Part shown: piece after piece, positions 7,570 to 10,124 of the stretch
Position numbering within the stretch: the stretch's first letter is position 1
How the letters are laid out: each line of letters opens with the position of its first letter
Assembly: GCA_934215405.1 (NCBI GenBank)
Contig: CAKPZU010000074.1
Location: 1 to 10,124, forward strand
Length of the DNA stretch: 10,124 nucleotides
Direction of reading: 5' to 3'
DNA from: an uncultured Bacilli bacterium
GTDB lineage: Bacteria > Bacillota_I > Bacilli_A > RFN20 > CAG-631
Translations under genes and position numbers: made by a program
Notes under the pieces: model-generated
Databases searched by the model: none
Told to the model about the DNA's origin: nothing
Seen by the model: only the letters and a program-made list of their open reading frames with translations

Positions 7570-8754
7570 TTATTTCTTCTCCTTTACTTTTTTATTAACA
7601 ATCTTATTAAATGATAATTCAAGAATATCAATAATTGTTTGAGCTGTTGTTTCAGATTTATCGTACAACTTAATTACATACCATTTTTCTTTATATGATT
7701 TTGGAAAGAAAGTTTCTTTCATCCCCTCAAACTTTAATTTTGAGTTTTCATCTAAAACAACTCTTAAAATAGCATCACCAGTTTTTGTTCCATAAATATA
7801 AGCAAAACATTTGTTTTTTCCATCCAACATAGCGTAATATGTATCAGGAATCAACAAACCACTTCTAGATAATTTTTTGCTTCTTTTTACATATATTTTA
7901 TCTTGATAATTTTGCTCTATATAATCCGCGACTGATTTTTTAGAAAAAGAGTTTCTAAAAAATAAATATTTCTTTTGAGATGATATGATTGATTTTCTTT
8001 CTTCCATTGCTTTAGTTAATTTTTTATCCACCATTGGTGATACAACACAAGAAACAATTGTAAGTAACAAGCATAAATATCCTGCTGGAGATTGCATGAA
8101 ATCAATAAAACTTCCTAAAAAAGGTATACGATTGTTTTTATAAATTCCTAGCATTTGCGAATAACGCACTGGGAATCTATCTGGATATTGATTTGCGTCT
8201 CCTTGAAGTAAAAAATATCTTTCACTATGTTCATCATTTGGTTCTTCGATATTTACTATTCTATGAATAATAAAAACTCCATCTGTTTCATACATAACGA
8301 TGTCATATAATTTCAAATCATCTTCACTTGGTAATTGAAAAAGAGTAATCAAATCATATCTTTTAATTTGATTTGTTAAATTATTTTTCACTATATATTC
8401 ATTTTTCTCATATATTGTAGCCATTGAACCGCTTTTTACAACTTTAACAATTGGAGTTTCTCCTACTTTCTTAGAACTAGAAATATTATTTACAATTGAT
8501 AGCCCAAATATTGATAACATTAAAATACAAAAAAAAACTGATAACACTTTATCGATAATCAAACGGGCAGCATGGTTTTGTTTCGCCTTGTCTCCTTGCT
8601 GCTCGGCTTTTGATATTTCGCTATCGGCAAGTCCTCCTTTTATAATTTTTAATCGCAGTTTTGCAATATTAATTATTAAAAGTGTAAAACCTGCTGTTAA
8701 TGCTGTAAAAACTATGAGGCAAACTACAATAATATACTTATCGTATCCTGCCAT
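7570..8754 (-). CDS. SipW/archaeal-type signal peptidase I with a C-terminal YjbR-like domain
   Basis: The 394-residue membrane protein has hydrophobic segments at about 8-30, 68-90 and 223-240. Between the second and third is a type I signal peptidase domain: KSGSM (107-111) with nucleophile Ser110, IIHRIVNIE (162-170) with His164 where bacterial enzymes have Lys, and LLQGDANQYPDRFPV (182-196) with conserved GDAN and Asp192. The Ser-His form is that of SipW and archaeal/ER signal peptidases, which process TasA-like precursors on the outer face. SipW is usually about 190 residues. Here a TM1 and charged linker precede the core, and about 150 residues follow TM3. That tail (about 271-390: SVADYIEQNY, YYAMLDGKNKCFAYIYG, FFPKSYKEKWYVIKLYD, IIDILELSFNKIV) resembles MmcQ/YjbR (CyaY-like fold) proteins by pattern, which is an inference. 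The start has AGGAGAAG upstream. Two flanking genes encode probable substrates. Confidence 0.85.
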   Translation of the reverse strand: MAGYDKYIIVVCLIVFTALTAGFTLLIINIAKLRLKIIKGGLADSEISKAEQQGDKAKQNHAARLIIDKVLSVFFCILMLSIFGLSIVNNISSSKKVGETPIVKVVKSGSMATIYEKNEYIVKNNLTNQIKRYDLITLFQLPSEDDLKLYDIVMYETDGVFIIHRIVNIEEPNDEHSERYFLLQGDANQYPDRFPVRYSQMLGIYKNNRIPFLGSFIDFMQSPAGYLCLLLTIVSCVVSPMVDKKLTKAMEERKSIISSQKKYLFFRNSFSKKSVADYIEQNYQDKIYVKRSKKLSRSGLLIPDTYYAMLDGKNKCFAYIYGTKTGDAILRVVLDENSKLKFEGMKETFFPKSYKEKWYVIKLYDKSETTAQTIIDILELSFNKIVNKKVKEKK

Positions 8755-8779
8755 AATTTTCTTCTCCTAATTTGATTTA

Positions 8780-9352
8780 TTATGCTGCTGCTTCGCTAAT
8801 TTCAATTAAGATTTTTGTATTTTTAAGTTGATTTTCATATGCTTTATATTCTGCATGTGTACTTAACTGAATTTCTTCATTAGCGTCAAAATAATCAGTT
8901 AACATAATTTCATATTCATTTAATATTTTGTTTCCTTCATTTAATGAAACTGTATTATTACTATCTAATCCATTAGTAACAAAAATATCTTTTTCATCAT
9001 ATTTATTGCCTGTAAAAGATAACTTCATATTTAACTTTATACCATTATCTCTAACATCAGCATCTGCCCCAGCGTTTGGTGTGAAACTAACTTTGAAAGT
9101 TCCTTCTGTTTTCATACCTGTATAATAGGAATTAGTACCGCCAGCTATTACACCAAGATCATCAATTGTAACTTCGAATGTTGAGTTAATTTTTATTTTT
9201 CCCTTACTACTCTCTGTTACTGCGCCAGAAATGATAGGTGAAATTTCTCCTGTAGCAGCTTGTGTAGGATTTTGCGCATAATTAAATGTTGCGTATACTC
9301 CACCGACTGTCATAATTGTTGCCATCGCAATAATTGTACTTAATTTTTTCAT
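8780..9352 (-). CDS. TasA-like secreted fibre candidate with SipW-type signal peptide
   Basis: Starting at 9352 the product has 190 residues: MKKLSTIIAMATIMTV signal helix, then GGVYATFNYA (17-26) with predicted cleavage after Ala21, then a Ser/Thr/Asn-rich mature domain of about 169 residues. The mature part alternates polar and hydrophobic residues (KIKINSTFEVTIDDLG near 52-67, EGTFKVSFTPN, IKLNMKLSFTG, TKILIEISEAAA at the end), consistent with a beta-sandwich as in TasA/CalY fibre subunits. No cysteine, sortase signal or anchor is seen. Its place first in an operon with a SipW-type peptidase supports export as an extracellular fibre or biofilm protein. The ATG at 9352 has AGGAG (9357-9361). 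An in-frame ATG at 9454 lies at or before the predicted transcript start and has no ribosome site, so it was not used. Sequence similarity to TasA itself is limited to the signal region. Confidence 0.72.
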   Translation of the reverse strand: MKKLSTIIAMATIMTVGGVYATFNYAQNPTQAATGEISPIISGAVTESSKGKIKINSTFEVTIDDLGVIAGGTNSYYTGMKTEGTFKVSFTPNAGADADVRDNGIKLNMKLSFTGNKYDEKDIFVTNGLDSNNTVSLNEGNKILNEYEIMLTDYFDANEEIQLSTHAEYKAYENQLKNTKILIEISEAAA

Positions 9353-9381
9353 ATTGCTCCTACTTAGATAAATAAAATCAA

Positions 9382-9409
9382 TCCCTTTTTGGCGAAACAT
9401 AAAACGGGA
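9382..9409 (-). other. 5' UTR hairpin upstream of the fibre gene
   Basis: TCCCTTTTT (9382-9390) and AAAACGGGA (9401-9409) pair with one mismatch around a ten-base loop. In the transcript it would fold between the crossover-site hairpin and the ribosome binding site. It matches no riboswitch class that I recognise. Confidence 0.4.
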
Positions 9410-9410
9410 A

Positions 9411-9452
9411 GGCAACTGTACACCTAATGATATATTAGATGAACAAGTTGCC
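9411..9452 (-). repeat. Left crossover-site region: extended palindrome at transcript start
   Basis: GGCAACT (9411-9417) and AGTTGCC (9446-9452) enclose the left recombination core. The core is arms GTACACCTAAT (9418-9428) and ATTAGATGAAC (9434-9444) around a five-base centre GATAT (9429-9433), with two mismatches between arms. Within it, 9424-9446 is an exact 23-bp inverted copy of 9575-9597. The predicted transcript of the fibre operon begins within it, so the RNA would start with a large hairpin. Confidence 0.8.
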
Positions 9453-9457
9453 ATAAT

Positions 9458-9486
9458 AGTTTATTAATTTGAAAACATTTTGTCAA
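9458..9486 (-). promoter_or_regulatory. Promoter of the fibre/SipW operon inside the invertible segment
   Basis: On the minus strand a perfect TTGACA (9481-9486) is followed by 17 bp and TAAACT (9458-9463, 4/6). Transcription should start near 9451, giving a leader of about 100 nt with two hairpins before the ATG at 9352. In the orientation seen it points into the operon. Confidence 0.7.
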
Positions 9487-9532
9487 GAAATTATTTTAGT
9501 TAAGTGTGATTTTTTGCAAAAAATATAAAAAA

Positions 9533-9916
9533 TTATTGGTTAAACCTACTAAAATTGTTTATAATTCCTGAATTTTGTTCATCTAATATATCATTAGACG
9601 AACTAATACATTTCTCTTGGTTATCATTAAATAAATTTCCAATTTTATCCATCATATCTTTTTTATGATTCAATAATGAATGAACATAGCGATTTAATGT
9701 AATTGTCGCATTTTTATGTCCTAAAATCTCAGAAAGTGTTTTAACATCTACTCCACATTCAATTGATCTTGTGGCAAATGTATGACGCAAGGCATGAAAT
9801 CCTTTATGCTTTATATTGGCGTTTTTTAACATAAAAGAACTAGAATTGTGATACGAGAAATCTGTCACAATTTTTTTGTTTTTAGGGTAAAAATAGGTAA
9901 AATCACCGGAGTACAA
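9533..9916 (-). CDS. Tyrosine recombinase, 5'-truncated C-terminal catalytic region (probable remnant)
   Basis: The 127-residue ORF matches only the end of phage-integrase family recombinases: LKNANIKHKGFHALRHTFATR (30-50) with His41 and Arg44, LSEILGHKNATITLNRYVHS (61-80) with His67 and the nucleophile Tyr77. Full enzymes are about 300-400 residues. The core-binding domain and the region with the first catalytic Arg and Lys are missing. Upstream in the same frame there is a TGA at 9920-9922, and neither that frame nor the others resemble an integrase, so this is a deletion remnant and not a single frameshift. The apparent start is a TTG at 9916 with only a poor GGTGAG nearby. The right inverted repeat (9575-9597) lies in codons for SNDILDEQ, and the last 13 codons fall inside the invertible segment. 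Alone it is unlikely to be active. Confidence 0.75.
   Translation of the reverse strand: MYSGDFTYFYPKNKKIVTDFSYHNSSSFMLKNANIKHKGFHALRHTFATRSIECGVDVKTLSEILGHKNATITLNRYVHSLLNHKKDMMDKIGNLFNDNQEKCISSSNDILDEQNSGIINNFSRFNQ
9536..9565 (+). promoter_or_regulatory. Weak rightward promoter candidate in the invertible segment
   Basis: TTGGTT (9536-9541), 18 bp, then a perfect TATAAT (9560-9565). As drawn it would give RNA antisense to the recombinase fragment; after inversion it would face the fibre operon. The -35 matches only 3/6 and TATAAT is frequent in such AT-rich DNA. Confidence 0.35.
9575..9603. repeat. Right crossover site: exact inverted copy within the recombinase gene
   Basis: Arms GTTCATCTAAT (9577-9587) and ATTAGACGAAC (9593-9603) are complementary with one mismatch around the centre ATATC (9588-9592). 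The block 9575-9597 is the exact reverse complement of 9424-9446; identity stops at the next base on both sides. Confidence 0.85.
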
Positions 9917-9996
9917 GTCTCACCAATAAGAAATTTGCCTTATTTTTGGCATCATTTTTAAGTATACGTCAAAAAATAACACGTGCAATAAAAAAT

Positions 9997-10052
9997 AAAA
10001 AGATAATCAAATATTATAGTACTTGTTACTACAATTAAATGATTATCTTTTT
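9997..10052. terminator. Long bidirectional hairpin terminator
   Basis: AAAAAGATAATCA (9997-10009) pairs perfectly with TGATTATCTTTTT (10040-10052). Inside the loop TAGTA (10017-10021) and TACTA (10027-10031) can pair, extending the hairpin. T-tracts follow on both strands. It isolates the recombinase fragment from the gene to its right. The stretch 9917-9996 between them holds no gene that I can support. Confidence 0.75.
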
Positions 10053-10123
10053 TGTCCTTTAATCCGCCATTTCCCGCCATGTGGGAATTCAACTCCTACT
10101 TCAATTTGTCTTTTATATTTTTT
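10043..10123 (-). CDS. C-terminal end of an unidentified minus-strand gene (partial)
   Basis: Reading in from the right edge, one frame is open for 26 codons (KKYKRQIEVGVEF, then PHGGKWRIKGQKR) and ends in TAA at 10043-10045. The stop falls inside the stem of the hairpin terminator, the same stop-in-terminator layout seen at 2376-2401. The segment is richer in G+C than its surroundings and has a protein-like composition. A frame on the opposite strand is also open here, so the call is tentative. I do not recognise the family. Confidence 0.4.
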   Translation of the reverse strand, partial: KKYKRQIEVGVEFPHGGKWRIKGQKR

Positions 10124-10124
10124 G

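Larger units (their letters stand above)
9434..9587. other. Predicted invertible promoter segment (about 154 bp)
   Basis: The segment lies between the five-base centres of two inverted 11-5-11 sites. The centres read GATAT on the left and ATATC on the right, so they are identical and asymmetric when read in opposite directions, as needed for inversion. It holds a strong leftward promoter, a weaker rightward one, an AT-rich 14-bp palindrome at 9510-9523 (six T, GC, six A) and the last codons of the recombinase gene (stop at 9533). The structure resembles known phase-variable promoters such as fimS of E. coli and the invertible promoters of Clostridioides difficile. Actual inversion is inferred from the repeat layout. 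Confidence 0.7.

Noticed and set aside
9353..9454. 34-codon in-frame N-terminal extension of the fibre gene from ATG 9454
   Set aside because: It has no ribosome binding site, lies at or before the predicted transcript start, and would bury the signal peptide behind residues encoded by the recombination-site hairpin. ATG 9352 has AGGAG and gives a proper signal peptide.
9424..9597. Repeats as a CRISPR or as ends of an insertion sequence
   Set aside because: There are only two copies, inverted, around a promoter, with no spacer array. No transposase lies between them and no flanking target duplication is seen.
9917..9955. Recoding of TGA (9920-9922) as Trp to extend the recombinase upstream to ATG codons near 9955
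   Set aside because: Trp is TGG in the housekeeping genes here, and the added residues do not resemble the missing recombinase region.
6633..10069. Direct-repeat attachment sites: TCCGCCA at the tRNA 3' end (6633-6639) and at 10063-10069
   Set aside because: Only seven bases are shared and the flanks differ, too short to claim attL/attR.

Overview
The window looks like chromosomal DNA of an AT-rich, low-G+C Gram-positive bacterium, in the style of a gut Bacilli, Erysipelotrichia or RF39-type lineage. This rests on very AT-rich codon use, AGGAG-type ribosome binding sites, SipW-type secretion and a tRNA-Ser with encoded CCA. Tryptophan is TGG in the housekeeping genes and every visible stop is TAA, so the standard bacterial code is assumed. 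No species can be named from the sequence alone.

Left part (1-6460) is ordinary core genome. An M29 aminopeptidase runs off the left edge on the minus strand. Divergent from it is a stand-alone GltD-like flavin/iron-sulfur oxidoreductase. It converges on a tight minus-strand operon, transcribed ackA, nrnA-like DHH phosphoesterase, rimO, PemK/MazF-like gene, with one- to few-base junctions. A bidirectional hairpin terminator sits on the stop codons where the two units meet. The ackA promoter is clear (TTGACT-N17-TAAAAT), with a palindrome inside its spacer.

Middle (6513-6686): tRNA-Ser(CGA) with its own promoter and terminator.

Right part (6829-9604) is an accessory cassette on the minus strand. 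The order of transcription is a SipW-type secreted fibre-like protein, a SipW/archaeal-type signal peptidase with an unusual cytoplasmic C-terminal domain, and a second protein with the same type of signal peptide. The most interesting signal lies just upstream: two copies of a 23-bp exact inverted repeat (9424-9446 and 9575-9597). Each sits in an 11-5-11 imperfect palindrome, the layout of a tyrosine-recombinase crossover site. They bound a segment of about 154 bp carrying a strong promoter (TTGACA-N17-TAAACT) that points into the fibre operon. The right copy lies inside the 3' end of a tyrosine recombinase gene that keeps only its C-terminal catalytic region. I read this as a phase-variable promoter switch for a SipW/TasA-like secreted fibre system, seen here in the ON orientation. 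A second, weaker promoter faces the other way, so ON/OFF may be strong/weak instead.

Right edge (9917-10124): a long hairpin terminator and the possible C-terminal tail of another minus-strand gene.
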